A stretch of DNA of 64,000 nt from Pseudomonas asplenii (GTDB taxonomy: Bacteria; Pseudomonadota; Gammaproteobacteria; Pseudomonadales; Pseudomonadaceae). Numbering within the stretch: position 1 is the first letter of the stretch; each line of letters begins with the position of its first letter. Made by a program: the position numbers and the translations under genes. The notes beneath the pieces were generated by a model that had not been told where the DNA came from, did not search any database, and saw only the letters and a list, made by a program, of their open reading frames with translations. The DNA is taken from the NCBI RefSeq assembly GCF_900105475.1, contig NZ_LT629777.1:682001-746000 (forward strand). The letters are read 5' to 3'. Positions 30,034 through 40,350 of the stretch are shown one piece after another.

Positions 30034-31269
30034 ATGTCCACCGAGACACCCTTGCTGCTGCGTCATCACCGCCCCTTCCTCGCGTTCTGGCTGGCCCGGA
30101 TCTTCACCGCCAGCGGCTTCCAGATGCTCACCGTGGCCATTGGCTGGAACCTCTACCAGTTGACCGGCAATGTGCTCGACCTGGGCCTGGTCGGGCTGGT
30201 GGAGTTCGCACCGCGGGTCTTGTTCATGCTGCACACCGGGCACGTCGCCGATCGCTACGACCGGCGCAAGGTCGCCGCGTTGTGCCAGACCCTGCAGGCG
30301 CTGATCGCGCTGAGCCTGGCGATCGGCAGCCTGACCGATCAGGTCAGTCGCGAGATGATCTTCATCCTCGCGTTCCTGCTCGGCGGCGCCCGCTCCTTCG
30401 AAATGCCCACTACCCAGGCGCTGCTGCCATCTATCGTGCCGGCGACGTTATTTCCCCGCGCGGTGGCCGCTGCCCAGTCGGCGCAGCAACTGGCGACCAT
30501 CGTCGCGCCGGCCGTCGGCGGTCTGCTGTATGCATTCGGCAGTGTGTGGGTCTATGGACCGACGGTTGCGCTGTACGTCATTTCCTGTCTGCTGATGCTC
30601 AACCTGCCAGCACGGCAGACGCCGTTGAACAAGGCCAAGGCCACCCTCGATTCACTGCTGGCGGGGATTCGTTTCATCCGCAGCCGCCCGGACATACTCG
30701 GTGCCATCTCTCTGGATCTGTTCGCGGTCCTGCTCGGCGGTGCCACCGCGCTGTTGCCGGTATTTGCCAAGGACATCCTGCTGACCGGCGCCTGGGGCCT
30801 GGGCCTGCTGCGCTCGGCGCCGGCGGTCGGCGCGCTGCTGATGTCATTGTGGCTGGCGCGCTTCCCGGTGGAACGCAAGGTCGGACGCATCATGTTCACC
30901 GCCGTCGGGGTGTTCGGTGTCGCGACCATCGCCTTCGGCCTGTCGACCTCGTTCTGGTTCTCGCTGGCCGTGCTGGTGGTACTCGGCGCCGCGGACATGA
31001 TCAGCATGGTGATCCGCGCCTCGTTCGTGCAGTTGGAAACCCCCGACGAAATGCGCGGCCGGGTCAGCGCGGTGAACGGCCTGTTCATCGGTGCGTCCAA
31101 TCAACTGGGTGAGTTCGAGTCGGGGCTGACCGCCCACTGGTTCGGCACCGTGCCCGCCGTGGTGCTGGGCGGAATCGGCACCCTGGTGGTGACCGGGACC
31201 TGGATGAAGCTGTTCCCGACCCTCGCCAACCGCGACCGCATGCATGAACGCCAGCCCGAAAACGCCTGA
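30034..31269 (+). CDS. MFS transporter, EntS/MFS_3-like exporter
   Basis: 411 residues with about 12 hydrophobic helices. The N-terminal half has the family pattern FLAFWLARIFTASGFQM and GHVADRYDRRKV between helices 2 and 3. It resembles the MFS_3 group that includes siderophore exporters such as EntS and macrolide-type efflux proteins. The substrate is unknown. ATG 30034 was chosen since upstream sequence is promoter-like and the protein then starts MSTETPLLLRHHRPF. A partial Fur-box core lies 34 bases before the start, which would fit iron control but is weak. Confidence 0.8.
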   Translation: MSTETPLLLRHHRPFLAFWLARIFTASGFQMLTVAIGWNLYQLTGNVLDLGLVGLVEFAPRVLFMLHTGHVADRYDRRKVAALCQTLQALIALSLAIGSLTDQVSREMIFILAFLLGGARSFEMPTTQALLPSIVPATLFPRAVAAAQSAQQLATIVAPAVGGLLYAFGSVWVYGPTVALYVISCLLMLNLPARQTPLNKAKATLDSLLAGIRFIRSRPDILGAISLDLFAVLLGGATALLPVFAKDILLTGAWGLGLLRSAPAVGALLMSLWLARFPVERKVGRIMFTAVGVFGVATIAFGLSTSFWFSLAVLVVLGAADMISMVIRASFVQLETPDEMRGRVSAVNGLFIGASNQLGEFESGLTAHWFGTVPAVVLGGIGTLVVTGTWMKLFPTLANRDRMHERQPENA

Positions 31270-31290
31270 TACGTGGGTTCCGGACGGCGA

Positions 31291-31746
31291 TCAGTTGATC
31301 TCGATGGTCGCAGTCATCGTCCGTACCGGCATCGTCAGTGAGCGGTCGCTGAAACTGAAGGTGCCTTGCTGCAGGCCCTGCAGGTCGTAGATATAGCTAT
31401 AGCCCACCACCGCGCCGCCGCTGCACGGCACGAACGGCTTGTTGAAGTCACACAGGGAATAGCGCTGGCTGTAATTGAGCGGCGTGCCATTGAATGTAGC
31501 CCCCGGTGCACGGCCGTAACCAAGCTCGACCACGGTCACCGTGATGTTCGGCCCGCGATGGACGTTCTGTGTACGCTGGCGTCCGTCAGAAACATCCTCG
31601 ATGATTCCCTGCGACGCCACTGTGTAGATCGCCACGCCTTTCAAGGCCGCCGCCGGCGCCGCTTGCAACGGCCCGATGGCCGCCAGCGAGAGTAGGCCGG
31701 CGCAGAGCAGCCGACCCATGGCACGGCAATTGCTGACTGATTTCAT
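31291..31746 (-). CDS. Secreted protein of a DUF4879/YolA-like family
   Basis: 151 residues with a signal peptide (RLLCAGLLSLAAIGPLQA, cleavage near residue 29). The mature domain is small and beta-rich with two Cys (SLCDF and VPCSG) that could form a disulfide. The segments VVELGYGRAPGATFNG and GYSYIYDLQG resemble the secreted DUF4879 family that includes Bacillus YolA; this match is from memory of the pattern and not certain. It converges on the MFS gene with a 21-base gap. Role unknown. Confidence 0.55.
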   Translation of the reverse strand: MKSVSNCRAMGRLLCAGLLSLAAIGPLQAAPAAALKGVAIYTVASQGIIEDVSDGRQRTQNVHRGPNITVTVVELGYGRAPGATFNGTPLNYSQRYSLCDFNKPFVPCSGGAVVGYSYIYDLQGLQQGTFSFSDRSLTMPVRTMTATIEIN

Positions 31747-31974
31747 ACTTCTCCCTCTTTCCGTGCCGAGAGTATGCCTCAGCGGGCGGTTTTCGGAGTA
31801 GTTCGTGCACAGTCGCGGCGAAATGGGCGGTTCAACAGCCGTCCCTATTGCGCCATTCGGCTGGTATCATAGACGGTTTTTCCCACAGCCAAATTTCATC
31901 AGGCCATCAGCGTCTGTGCCTGGCTGTCGGGACCGATTCATTCGAGGCGCCGAAAGCGCCATTGGGGAGCAGAG

Positions 31975-33270
31975 ATGCTGGAAAGGCTGTTTCAACTCAA
32001 GGCACACAATACGAATGTGCGCACCGAGATTCTCGCGGGCGTCACGACCTTCCTGGCAATGGCCTACATCCTGTTCGTCAACCCGAGCATTCTCGGTGAA
32101 ACCGGCATGGACAAGGGCGCGGTCTTTGTCGCAACCTGCCTGGCCGCCGCCATCGGCTCGACCGTGATGGGCCTGATCGCCAACTACCCGATCGCCCTCG
32201 CCCCGGGCATGGGCCTGAACGCCTTCTTCACCTACACCGTGGTTCTGCACATGGGCCACACCTGGCAGGTGGCGCTGGGCGCGGTGTTCATCTCGGCGGT
32301 GTGTTTCTTCCTGCTGTCGATCTTCCGCATCCGCGAGTGGATCATCAACAGCATCCCGCTGCCGCTGCGTTCGGCGATCGCCGCCGGTATCGGCCTGTTT
32401 CTGGCGCTGATCGCCCTGCATAACGCCGGTATCGTCGTCGGCAACCCGGCGACCATGGTCGGCCTCGGCGACCTCAAGCAACCGGCACCGATCCTCGCCA
32501 CCCTGGGCTTTGCCGTGATCGTCGCCCTGGATGCGCTGAAAGTCCGTGGCGCCGTGCTGATCGGTATCCTCGGCGTGACCATCGTCTCGATCCTGATGGG
32601 CTTCAGCCCGTTCGGCGGCATTATCTCGGCCCCGCCCTCGCTGGCACCGACCTTCATGCAGCTGGACATCAAGGGCGCCCTGGATATCGGCCTGGTCAGC
32701 GTGATCTTCGCCTTCCTGTTCGTCGATCTGTTCGACAACTCCGGCACCCTGATCGGCGTCGCCAAGCGCGCCGGACTGATGGGCAAGGACGGCCACATGC
32801 CGAAAATGGGCCGCGCACTGATTGCCGACAGCACCGCCGCCATGGCCGGCTCGCTGCTGGGCACCTCGACCACCACCAGCTACATCGAGTCGGCAGCGGG
32901 CGTCAGCGCCGGCGGCCGCACCGGCCTGACCGCCATCGTGGTCGCCATCCTGTTCCTGCTGGCGCTGTTCTTCTCGCCACTGGCCGGTAGCGTGCCCGCC
33001 TTCGCCACCGCCCCGGCCTTGCTGTTCGTCGCCGTGCTGATGGCCTCGGGCCTGGCGGAAATCAACTGGGAAGACATCACCGAGGCCGCGCCCGTGGTGG
33101 TCACTACCCTGGCGATGCCGTTCACCTACTCCATCGCCAACGGCATCGCCTTCGGTTTCATTGCCTGGACCGCGATCAAGCTGCTGTCCGGTCGTGGCCG
33201 CGAGCTGAACCCGGCGCTGGTGATTCTGTCGATTCTGTTTGTGATCAAGTTGGGTTGGTTCAACGCATGA
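31975..33270 (+). CDS. NCS2/AzgA-type purine permease
   Basis: 431 residues, an inner-membrane proton symporter of the adenine/guanine/hypoxanthine group. Motifs seen: [16 protein letters not shown] at about 25-40, [14 protein letters not shown] at about 77-90 and [15 protein letters not shown] at about 300. This branch imports purine bases (AzgA, YicO, GhxP). GGGGAG precedes ATG 31975, with a GGCGC-loop-GCGCC hairpin (31946-31960) just before it. It overlaps trmA by four bases, the same pairing as in P. aeruginosa. Confidence 0.9.
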   Translation: MLERLFQLKAHNTNVRTEILAGVTTFLAMAYILFVNPSILGETGMDKGAVFVATCLAAAIGSTVMGLIANYPIALAPGMGLNAFFTYTVVLHMGHTWQVALGAVFISAVCFFLLSIFRIREWIINSIPLPLRSAIAAGIGLFLALIALHNAGIVVGNPATMVGLGDLKQPAPILATLGFAVIVALDALKVRGAVLIGILGVTIVSILMGFSPFGGIISAPPSLAPTFMQLDIKGALDIGLVSVIFAFLFVDLFDNSGTLIGVAKRAGLMGKDGHMPKMGRALIADSTAAMAGSLLGTSTTTSYIESAAGVSAGGRTGLTAIVVAILFLLALFFSPLAGSVPAFATAPALLFVAVLMASGLAEINWEDITEAAPVVVTTLAMPFTYSIANGIAFGFIAWTAIKLLSGRGRELNPALVILSILFVIKLGWFNA

Positions 33271-34346
33271 CTTTCGATTCCACCACTTACACCGCCCAGC
33301 TCAACGACAAGGTCGCGCGCCTGCGCGACCTGCTGGCGCCGTTCGATGCGCCCGAGCCGAAGGTCTTCGACTCGCCGCTGCAACACTTCCGCCTGCGCGC
33401 CGAATTCCGCCTGTGGCGCGAAGCCGGCGAGCGCCACTACGCGATGTTTGCCCAGGACGACAAGCGCACGCCGATCCTGATCGAGCAGTTCCCGATCGCC
33501 AGCCTGCGCATCAATGAACTGATGCCAAAGCTCAAGGCCGCCTGGCAAGCCAGCGCACCACTGAGCCACAAACTGTTCCAGGTGGAGTTCCTGACCACCC
33601 TGGCCGGCGACGCGATGATCACCCTGTGTTATCACCGCCCGCTGGATGAACAGTGGCAAACCGCCGCCGAGCAACTGGCCGCCGACCTCGGCGTCAGCAT
33701 CATCGGCCGTTCCAAGGGCAAACGTGTGGTGATCGGCCACGATTACGTGGTGGAGCAGTTCGAGATCGCCGGGCGCACCTTCAGCTACCGGCAACCGGAA
33801 GGCGCCTTCACCCAGCCCAACGGCACGCTGAACCAGAAAATGCTCAACTGGGCCTATGAAGCCCTGGGCCAGCGTTCGGACGACCTGCTGGAGCTGTATT
33901 GCGGCAACGGTAACTTCACCCTGCCGCTGGCGACCCGGGTGCGCAAGGTGCTGGCCACCGAGATCAGCAAGACCTCGGTCAACGCCGCCCTGAGCAACCT
34001 CGACGAAAATGCCGTGGACAACGTGACCCTGGTGCGGCTGTCGGCCGAGGAACTGACCGAGGCGCTGAACGATGTACGGCCATTCCGCCGCCTGCAGGGC
34101 ATCGACCTGAAGAGCTACCAGTTCGGCAGCGTCTTCGTCGACCCGCCCCGCGCCGGCATGGACCCGGACACCTGCGAGCTGACCCGGCGCTTCGACAACA
34201 TCCTGTACATCTCCTGCAATCCCGAGACCCTGGCGGCGAACATCGCGCAACTGCACGACACCCACCGCATCGAACGCTGCGCGCTGTTCGATCAGTTCCC
34301 CTGGACCCACCACATGGAATCCGGGGTCCTGCTGACCCGCCGCTGA
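33267..34346 (+). CDS. trmA: tRNA (uracil-5-)-methyltransferase
   Basis: Forms ribothymidine at position 54 of the T-loop. 359 residues. The SAM site [12 protein letters not shown] is at about 211, PPRAGMD at about 292 and the catalytic Cys in [11 protein letters not shown] at about 315. The start overlaps the permease stop as ATGA (33267), so expression is coupled; the earlier in-frame ATG at 33255 is internal to the permease gene. There is no downstream partner; a REP half-element follows. Confidence 0.96.
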   Translation: MTFDSTTYTAQLNDKVARLRDLLAPFDAPEPKVFDSPLQHFRLRAEFRLWREAGERHYAMFAQDDKRTPILIEQFPIASLRINELMPKLKAAWQASAPLSHKLFQVEFLTTLAGDAMITLCYHRPLDEQWQTAAEQLAADLGVSIIGRSKGKRVVIGHDYVVEQFEIAGRTFSYRQPEGAFTQPNGTLNQKMLNWAYEALGQRSDDLLELYCGNGNFTLPLATRVRKVLATEISKTSVNAALSNLDENAVDNVTLVRLSAEELTEALNDVRPFRRLQGIDLKSYQFGSVFVDPPRAGMDPDTCELTRRFDNILYISCNPETLAANIAQLHDTHRIERCALFDQFPWTHHMESGVLLTRR

Positions 34347-34357
34347 ACTCCACACTG

Positions 34358-34406
34358 GTGGGAGCCGGCTTGCTGGCGATGGCGCCTAGTCAGCCAGCAG
34401 AGATGT
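34358..34406. repeat. Single REP half-element
   Basis: GTGGGAGCCGGCTTGCTGGC matches the left arm of the 15583 and 54954 elements, but the right arm is reduced to a short degenerate GCCAGCAG. It lies between trmA and the convergent amidohydrolase gene. Confidence 0.7.
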
Positions 34407-34414
34407 AAACTGAG

Positions 34415-35263
34415 TTACGCCTGAGCGAAACCGAACAACTGCGCCGCCGTATCGCACAGCAGATGCTGACGCAACGGCGGTGCACAGGCCAGGCGACGCA
34501 GGCGCTCGAACTCGCTGGCGAAACTCACCTCCTGCTCATGCTGGGTATGCGGCCAGTCGCTGCCCCATAGCAGGCGATCCGGCCCCAGGCTCTGCAGCAT
34601 CAGCGACAGGGCCTTTTCCGCAAAGTGCAGGTTTTGCTCCGGAGCCCCTCCCAGCCGATAGATACCCGAGACCTTGATCCACAAGCGCCCGCTCTCTCCC
34701 AGCTCAAGCAAGCGGGCGAAGGCCGGCTGCTCGGCACCGAGTCGCGCATCGGGACGGCCGAAGTGATCGACCACCACCTTGCAACCCATCGCCAGCAATG
34801 GCTGGACCAATCCCGGCAGATCCGCCAATGGGCGATGCAACTCGACATGCCAGTCCAACTGCCGCAAGTGCTGGAAAAAACGCTGCCACGTCGATTCGGC
34901 GAAGTCCGGTAACGGCTGCCCCATCAGGTTAAGGCGCACGCCTGTCACGCCAAGCGCGGCCATCCGCTGCAACGTGTCGAAGGCGATATCGCGCTCGACC
35001 ACCACCACTCCGCGCAGCCGCTCGGGAGCCAGCTGCAACGCGGCCAGCAGGTAACTGTTGTCGGTACCGAGGAAACTCGGCTGCACCAACACGCCGTGGC
35101 TCAGGCCGTTTTCTTCCAGCCGCGCCAGATAGTCCGCCAGGGTGGCGTCATAATCCGGCGCATAGCGGCGCACTGCCGCCAGGCCCAGACCTCGTTCGAA
35201 GACATGGGCGTGGGCATCGATGCCGCTGATCGGCAATGGGCAAGTCTCGGACATGGAACTCAT
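34415..35263 (-). CDS. Amidohydrolase_2 family lactonase-like hydrolase
   Basis: 282 residues, a TIM-barrel metal-dependent hydrolase. The N-terminal metal motif is GIDAHAHVFERGL, and later barrel residues include VVDHFGRPDA and the LLWGSDWPHTQHE end. This group includes 2-pyrone-4,6-dicarboxylate lactonase and sugar lactonases. It is downstream of an MFS gene and a GntR gene on the same strand, probably one operon, beside an aromatic catabolic cluster. The substrate, likely a lactone, is unknown. ATG 35254 is an equally possible start. Confidence 0.8.
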   Translation of the reverse strand: MSSMSETCPLPISGIDAHAHVFERGLGLAAVRRYAPDYDATLADYLARLEENGLSHGVLVQPSFLGTDNSYLLAALQLAPERLRGVVVVERDIAFDTLQRMAALGVTGVRLNLMGQPLPDFAESTWQRFFQHLRQLDWHVELHRPLADLPGLVQPLLAMGCKVVVDHFGRPDARLGAEQPAFARLLELGESGRLWIKVSGIYRLGGAPEQNLHFAEKALSLMLQSLGPDRLLWGSDWPHTQHEQEVSFASEFERLRRLACAPPLRQHLLCDTAAQLFGFAQA

Positions 35264-35309
35264 CTATAAACTCAAGAGCCCCGCCTTGCAGGGCGGGGCG
35301 AATAGGGAA

Positions 35310-36590
35310 TCAATGGGACAGTTGGGCTGCGTCCTTGCCGGACTCGGCCGGCGATGCGCTCTCCTGCAGATTGCGCCCACGGGTTTCCGGCAACATCAGC
35401 GCCGCCAGCACCGCCACGCCATACGCAATGCCGGCATCGATACCGATGGCCGAACCGAGCGACATCGACTCGCTCATATGCCCGACCATGAACGGGAACA
35501 CCGCCGACAGCACCCGGCCAAAGTTGTAGCAGAAGCCCACGCCAGCCCCGCGCACGTCCGCCGGGTACAGCTCGTTGAAGAACGAACCCAGGCTGGCCGG
35601 GATACCGGCAGCGAAGAAGCCGAGGGGGAAACCGAGGAACAGCATCTGCGCATTGCTCAGCGGCAGGAACAGATAGCACTGCACCGTGATCACGCAGCAG
35701 CAGGCAAAGAGCAGGATATTCTTGCGCCGACCGATGCGGTCCAGCAGCATCCCGCTGACCACGCAGCCGAACCAGAACGCGACGATGATCACCGCCAGAT
35801 AGCCGCCGGAACTCAATACCGACAGATTGCGCTCGGTCTTGAGGAAGGTCGGCAGCCAGGTCATTACCGCGTGATAACCGCCATGGGCGCCGAGGCCGAG
35901 AAGGCCGCCGAGCAGCGTGACACGTAGCAGCTCAGGACGGAAGATCGCCGCCATCGACGCCAGCAGGCTGCGCTCGCGAGCCTTGGCCTGGCGCTGACCG
36001 GCATCCGGCTCGACCACGCTGCGCCGTACATAGATCACCAGCAGCGCCGGCAGCAGGCCGACCAGGAACATCACGCGCCAGGCCATGGCCTCGGGCACAA
36101 AGCTGTAGACCAGGGTGAAGACTCCGACTGCCGCTCCCCAGCCAACCGCCCAGGCGCTCTGCACCGCGCCCATCACCTTGCCGCGATAACGCGACTGGAT
36201 GGTCTCGGCCATCAGCACCGCACCTGCGGCCCACTCACCGCCGATGCCGAAGCCCTGCAACGCCTTGACGATCAGCAACTGGTTGAAGCCGGTGACAAAG
36301 GCCGAGAGAAAGGTGAACAGCGAGAACCAGAGGATCATCCACTGCAAGGTCCGCACCCGGCCATAACGGTCGGACAAGGTCCCGCCGAGCCAGCCGCCAA
36401 TGGCCGAGGTGACCAGCGTGACGCCGCTGATCATGCCGGCCTCGCCCTTGCTCAGGGCGAAGGCGGCGATCAGCGCCGGGATCGCCAGGCCGAACATTTG
36501 CACTTCCAGTGCATCCAGGGACCAGCCGCCAAAGCAGGCCCAGAACGTCTTGCGTTCCCTTGAAGTGATGTCGCGGTACCAACTGAACAT
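35310..36590 (-). CDS. MFS transporter (AAHS/metabolite:H+ type)
   Basis: 426 residues with 12 helices. The motif GGWLGGTLSDRYGRVRTL between helices 2 and 3 (core DRYGR), and LQGFGIGGEWAAG in helix 4, are typical of the aromatic-acid/metabolite proton symporters. It lies between a GntR gene and the amidohydrolase, all in one direction, so it likely imports the amidohydrolase's substrate or precursor. Candidates are a small organic or aromatic acid. PcaK/BenK-like function cannot be assigned from sequence alone. Confidence 0.82.
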   Translation of the reverse strand: MFSWYRDITSRERKTFWACFGGWSLDALEVQMFGLAIPALIAAFALSKGEAGMISGVTLVTSAIGGWLGGTLSDRYGRVRTLQWMILWFSLFTFLSAFVTGFNQLLIVKALQGFGIGGEWAAGAVLMAETIQSRYRGKVMGAVQSAWAVGWGAAVGVFTLVYSFVPEAMAWRVMFLVGLLPALLVIYVRRSVVEPDAGQRQAKARERSLLASMAAIFRPELLRVTLLGGLLGLGAHGGYHAVMTWLPTFLKTERNLSVLSSGGYLAVIIVAFWFGCVVSGMLLDRIGRRKNILLFACCCVITVQCYLFLPLSNAQMLFLGFPLGFFAAGIPASLGSFFNELYPADVRGAGVGFCYNFGRVLSAVFPFMVGHMSESMSLGSAIGIDAGIAYGVAVLAALMLPETRGRNLQESASPAESGKDAAQLSH

Positions 36591-36632
36591 GATTTCTTAT
36601 CCTTATAGACAAACGGGGAGCCCGATCGGGGC

Positions 36633-37364
36633 TCAGCGAATCTCGACGCTGTAGCGGAAGTGGCTGGCATGGCCACGGGAGCGACGCCATTCCAGCGGCC
36701 GGCCGGCGTAATCGCGGGCCAGCCGCTCGATCACCACCACCGGGCTGTCGGGCTCGATCTGTAACAGCCGGGCATGCACCTCGCCCACCGCTTCGGCGGT
36801 CAGGCTCTCTTCGGCGCAGGCAACGACCTGGCCGCAAAGTGTTTCGTAGATGGGGTAGAGCAGCGGACCCTGCTGGTCGAGGTCGACGGTCAGCAACGCC
36901 TGGAATGGCGCCTTGGGCAACCAGATTTCCTCGGCCAGCACCGGCGTGCCTTCGAGCAGACGCAGGCGGACCAAGCGGATCACTTCAGCCTCGGGCGGCA
37001 GTCCCAGGACCTGACTGACCGCCGACGGCGCGGGCAACGAATCGATGGTCAGAATCCGGCTTTGGGGCAGTTGGCGCTCACCGGCCAGGTTCTGGAAGCG
37101 GAAGAAGCGGAACAGCGAAGACTGGAACTGCGGTCGACGGATGAAGGTGCCACGCCCCTGATGGCGTTCGAGCATGCCCTCCTCCACCAGCTTGTCGATG
37201 GCTTTACGCACGGTACCGATGGACAATTGGTACTCGCCGGCCAGCACCGCCTCGGTGGGTATCGCCTCACCGGGGCGCCAGCGGTTATTGGCGATCTGCC
37301 GGGCGAGTTCGTCGCGCAGGCGTTGATAGAGCGGAAGACGTTCGTCGCTGGAGAGGGCATTCAT
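36633..37364 (-). CDS. HutC/UTRA-type GntR regulator
   Basis: 243 residues. The winged HTH is at about 12-70 (YQLSIGTVRKAIDKLVEEG), and the C-terminal UTRA ligand domain starts near residue 90 (EVIRLVRLRLLEGTPVLAEE) and ends FRYSVEIR. The protein is likely a ligand-responsive repressor of the adjacent MFS and amidohydrolase genes, 42 bases downstream. ATG 37364 was chosen (GGATGA upstream); ATG 37376 is the alternative. AT-rich ATTCAT/ATGAAT arms (37359-37394) span the start and may be its operator. Confidence 0.82.
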   Translation of the reverse strand: MNALSSDERLPLYQRLRDELARQIANNRWRPGEAIPTEAVLAGEYQLSIGTVRKAIDKLVEEGMLERHQGRGTFIRRPQFQSSLFRFFRFQNLAGERQLPQSRILTIDSLPAPSAVSQVLGLPPEAEVIRLVRLRLLEGTPVLAEEIWLPKAPFQALLTVDLDQQGPLLYPIYETLCGQVVACAEESLTAEAVGEVHARLLQIEPDSPVVVIERLARDYAGRPLEWRRSRGHASHFRYSVEIR

Positions 37365-37562
37365 TTTTATAATCATCCAGTCATCTATATGAATTTTTAC
37401 CGAGTATTCTCCCTGGATGAAAAAGCGTCAAGTACATGCTGTGAGTGGCCCCCTGCCCGGCTGCGCAATAGCGCTCAGTCCACGCCCACGTCATCAAGAA
37501 CTGTCCGCTGATCGAACACTAAAACATCACGGCCTTCCCTGACCTCTGTCGTTCATTTGACT

Positions 37563-37582
37563 TGGATTAACCAGTTAGTACA
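37563..37582. promoter_or_regulatory. TetR-type operator before aroQ
   Basis: AACCAGTTAGTAC at about 37569-37581 matches the right part of the palindrome GTACnAACnnGTTnGTAC. The same AACCAGTTAGT core is repeated before quiC/MFS (43809-43819). It lies about 64 bases before the aroQ start. Confidence 0.6.
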
Positions 37583-37645
37583 TTTTATTCTTACAGACCC
37601 GATTGCCTTGCGGTCCAAGCCAAAAACAACAATGGAGACTTGCCC

Positions 37646-38095
37646 ATGCCCCCTATCGTGCTGGTGCTCAACGGCCCCAATCTGAACCTGCTGGGAACCC
37701 GTGAACCGGCGACCTACGGCCATGAAACCCTGGCCGACCTCTCCGCCTTGTGCGGACGCACGGCCGCCGAACTGGGCCTGACCGTGGAGTTCCGCCAGAC
37801 CAACCATGAGGGCGAACTGCTCGACTGGATTCATGCGGCCCGCGGCCGCTGCGCCGGCATCATCATCAACCCGGCCGGCTGGACCCACACCTCGGTGGCG
37901 ATTCGTGACGCGCTGGTGGCCAGTGAGCTGCCAGTAATCGAGGTCCACCTGTCCAACGTCCATGCCCGCGAACCGTTCCGTCATCATTCATTCGTTTCCG
38001 CTATCGCCAAGGCGGTGATGTGCGGCTTCGGCAGCCACGGCTACCGCCTGGCGCTCGACTATTTCAGCCAGACGCTCAAGGGAGCGAAGCCATGA
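37646..38095 (+). CDS. aroQ: Type II 3-dehydroquinate dehydratase (catabolic)
   Basis: 149 residues. It interconverts 3-dehydroquinate and 3-dehydroshikimate. The flexible-loop residues are in [12 protein letters not shown], with the Asn/His motifs in [22 protein letters not shown] and [17 protein letters not shown]. Position 81 area has GWTHTS where GYTHTS is usual, a conservative change. The start at ATG 37646 has GGAGA upstream; an in-frame TTG lies two codons earlier. It overlaps the dehydrogenase gene by four bases. With that gene and quiC it forms the quinate/shikimate route. Confidence 0.93.
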   Translation: MPPIVLVLNGPNLNLLGTREPATYGHETLADLSALCGRTAAELGLTVEFRQTNHEGELLDWIHAARGRCAGIIINPAGWTHTSVAIRDALVASELPVIEVHLSNVHAREPFRHHSFVSAIAKAVMCGFGSHGYRLALDYFSQTLKGAKP

Positions 38096-38946
38096 GCCGC
38101 AACACCCCCACCGCCATATTGGCCGGGCTGATCGGCGCCGGCATCCAGGCCTCGCGCACACCCGCCATGCACGAACGCGAAGGCGATGCCCAGGGGCTAC
38201 GCTATCTGTATCGACTGATCGACCTGGACCCGCTGCAACTGGACGTCAACGCCCTGCCCGAGCTGCTGCAAGCCGCCGAACGCATGGCCTTCACCGGGTT
38301 GAACATCACCTTCCCGTGCAAACAGGCGATCATTCCGCTGCTCGACGAGCTGTCCGCCGAGGCCCGAGGCATTGGCGCGGTCAATACGGTGGTATTCAAG
38401 GACGGCAAACGGATCGGCCACAATACCGACTGCCTGGGCTTCGCTGAAGGTTTTCGCCGTGGCCTGAAAGGGGTTGCCGTGGAGCGCGTGGTCCAGATGG
38501 GTGCTGGCGGTGCGGGCGCGGCGGTTGCCCACGCGCTGCTCGGCGAAGGCGTGAAACAACTGACTATTTTCGACGTGGACACCGAACGGGCCCAGAGCCT
38601 GGCGGACAACCTCAACCAGCATTTCGGCGCCAGCCGGGCCAGCGCCGGCAGCGACCTGCCAAGCGCCATGGCGGCGGCCGATGGCCTGGTCAACACCACG
38701 CCGATGGGCATGGCCAAGCTACCCGGCATGCCGGTCCCGCTGGAATTGCTGCGGGGGCAATTGTGGGTCGCGGAAATCGTCTACTTCCCGCTGGAAACCG
38801 AACTGCTGCGCAACGCCCGAGCCCTGGGCTGCCGCACGCTGGATGGAGGGAACATGGCGGTGTTCCAGGCGGTCAAGGCGTTCGAACTGTTCAGCGGCGT
38901 CACGCCGGACTCACAGCGGATGCTGGAGCACTTTCAGAGTTTTTAA
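38092..38946 (+). CDS. Quinate/shikimate dehydrogenase, NAD-type
   Basis: 284 residues of the AroE/YdiB family. The substrate-binding N-terminus [12 protein letters not shown] differs from biosynthetic AroE (SxSPxMHN) and resembles catabolic quinate/shikimate enzymes. The catalytic Lys is in NITFPCKQ, Asp in HNTDCLGF, and the Rossmann loop is [13 protein letters not shown] followed by IFDVDTERA. The acidic residue at the end of the second strand predicts NAD rather than NADP use (inference). It overlaps aroQ as ATGA and lies in the quinate cluster, so it probably oxidises shikimate or quinate. Confidence 0.88.
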   Translation: MSRNTPTAILAGLIGAGIQASRTPAMHEREGDAQGLRYLYRLIDLDPLQLDVNALPELLQAAERMAFTGLNITFPCKQAIIPLLDELSAEARGIGAVNTVVFKDGKRIGHNTDCLGFAEGFRRGLKGVAVERVVQMGAGGAGAAVAHALLGEGVKQLTIFDVDTERAQSLADNLNQHFGASRASAGSDLPSAMAAADGLVNTTPMGMAKLPGMPVPLELLRGQLWVAEIVYFPLETELLRNARALGCRTLDGGNMAVFQAVKAFELFSGVTPDSQRMLEHFQSF

Positions 38947-39034
38947 AGCTCATTAGGTGAGCCGACCGGGGGAAAAGGCCCCGGCATACGCAAAGGTGTC
39001 CCGCGCGCAGCCCTGTTATACGAATGAACAGGCA

Positions 39035-39068
39035 CAAAAAAAGCGCCTGCCTCTGGATGGTGGCGCTT
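39035..39068 (-). terminator. Terminator of hipBA
   Basis: On the minus strand AAGCGCC and GGCGCTT (39062-39068 and 39041-39047) form a stem followed by a run of T residues. It ends the hipBA transcript 11 bases beyond the hipA stop. Confidence 0.65.
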
Positions 39069-39078
39069 GTGCGCCCGT

Positions 39079-40350
39079 CTAATGGGTCGCCAATCGGAAT
39101 GCCGGCGCCATATGGTCCTGCTCTCGTTTCGACAGACCCAACGCATCCGCCACCAAAGGCCATTGCCGGACCACGTCCTGAAAGTCACTGATGATGTCTT
39201 CGGCATCATCACGCCGTACGCGAAAATACCCGGCTACTTCCCGCGCAAGCTCGAGGTCCAGAGCATTGTCTGCGTCGGTGATATTGAGCTTCAGACCATC
39301 AGCGTGGGGAACTGGATTCAAGTCATAAGCCGGGGACAATCTCCAGCCTCGACCCGGCTCAAGGATAAAGCCATGGTTGCGAAGGTGATCGTCCGTATTG
39401 GAAACCAGGATGTTGAAGACAATCCGCGACCATAACTCACGAAGATCCGCATTCGTTTGCGCCCCCTCCCTGATCAGTACCTCGGCCAATTCCAGATAGC
39501 TTGCGCCCACCGCCCCATCATCACCGTCAACCCGATCAGTCAGGGTCATGGCCGAGGCAAAGTGCAGGCGACCTCCCGTGTCAGTTCGATCAAAACGCTT
39601 GACCATGAAACAGTGATGATCGCTGGCAAACCTATGTGCCATGCCGCTAGCCATACGCAAACCACAACTGTCACCCAGTGCATTGACCACCATTTCCCAA
39701 CCGCCGACATCGTGGTCATCGCGTATGCTGGGAAACTTCGCGATCCAGAGATGGCCGTCATCGTCGACGACACTGGCTTTTGGCCTGGCTCCGCCCAAGG
39801 ATCCGCCAGGAGCAATCAACATTCGCAGCCAGTCTCCCCCTTCGGCGGCGTTATTGCCCGAGTCCGCTTCCAAGGCACGGCTGGCCCGCTCCAGTGCTCG
39901 CAGTTGCACAAAAGGAGGAGCAGCAACACCTTCGCGATCATCCAGAAACAGGCCTTCATCATTGAGCCTGTAGCGAATGGCACCCACCCGGTAGCGGTCA
40001 TGAACGCCGAGCAGGAAATCAGACTCATGAAGTTTGCTCCCCTTGGGGGCCAGCCCTTCACGAATATCCCGCTCCAGACGGCGCTTCATCAATAACTGAC
40101 CCCAGCGGTCCGGGCTGGAATCGGCAAACATGCCAAACCGGCTCTGGTGCGGACCTGGGTACTGGGGCCCTTCGAAGAAACCAATACGAGGGTCCAGGGG
40201 GATAACGTTCAAGTCAGGATCGCTCAATGCTCCTCGATCATGCTCGAACTCGAACACATCGGTGGCCCTCGTTCTCCTGACATGCAACACACCCAGGCGC
40301 CTGGGGCCAGCCAACCCTTCCCAATCGGCATACACAGCAATCTCAGTCAT
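39079..40350 (-). CDS. hipA: HipA-type serine/threonine kinase toxin
   Basis: 423 residues with the full HipA layout: N-terminal HipA_N region with a [13 protein letters not shown] stretch, ATP-loop [13 protein letters not shown], catalytic [11 protein letters not shown] and metal SPAYDLNP. E. coli HipA phosphorylates GltX and causes growth arrest or persistence. Catalytic Asp residues are intact, so it is predicted active. It overlaps hipB by four bases. The pair sits inside the quinate catabolic cluster, which suggests insertion as a unit. Confidence 0.9.
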   Translation of the reverse strand: MTEIAVYADWEGLAGPRRLGVLHVRRTRATDVFEFEHDRGALSDPDLNVIPLDPRIGFFEGPQYPGPHQSRFGMFADSSPDRWGQLLMKRRLERDIREGLAPKGSKLHESDFLLGVHDRYRVGAIRYRLNDEGLFLDDREGVAAPPFVQLRALERASRALEADSGNNAAEGGDWLRMLIAPGGSLGGARPKASVVDDDGHLWIAKFPSIRDDHDVGGWEMVVNALGDSCGLRMASGMAHRFASDHHCFMVKRFDRTDTGGRLHFASAMTLTDRVDGDDGAVGASYLELAEVLIREGAQTNADLRELWSRIVFNILVSNTDDHLRNHGFILEPGRGWRLSPAYDLNPVPHADGLKLNITDADNALDLELAREVAGYFRVRRDDAEDIISDFQDVVRQWPLVADALGLSKREQDHMAPAFRLATH

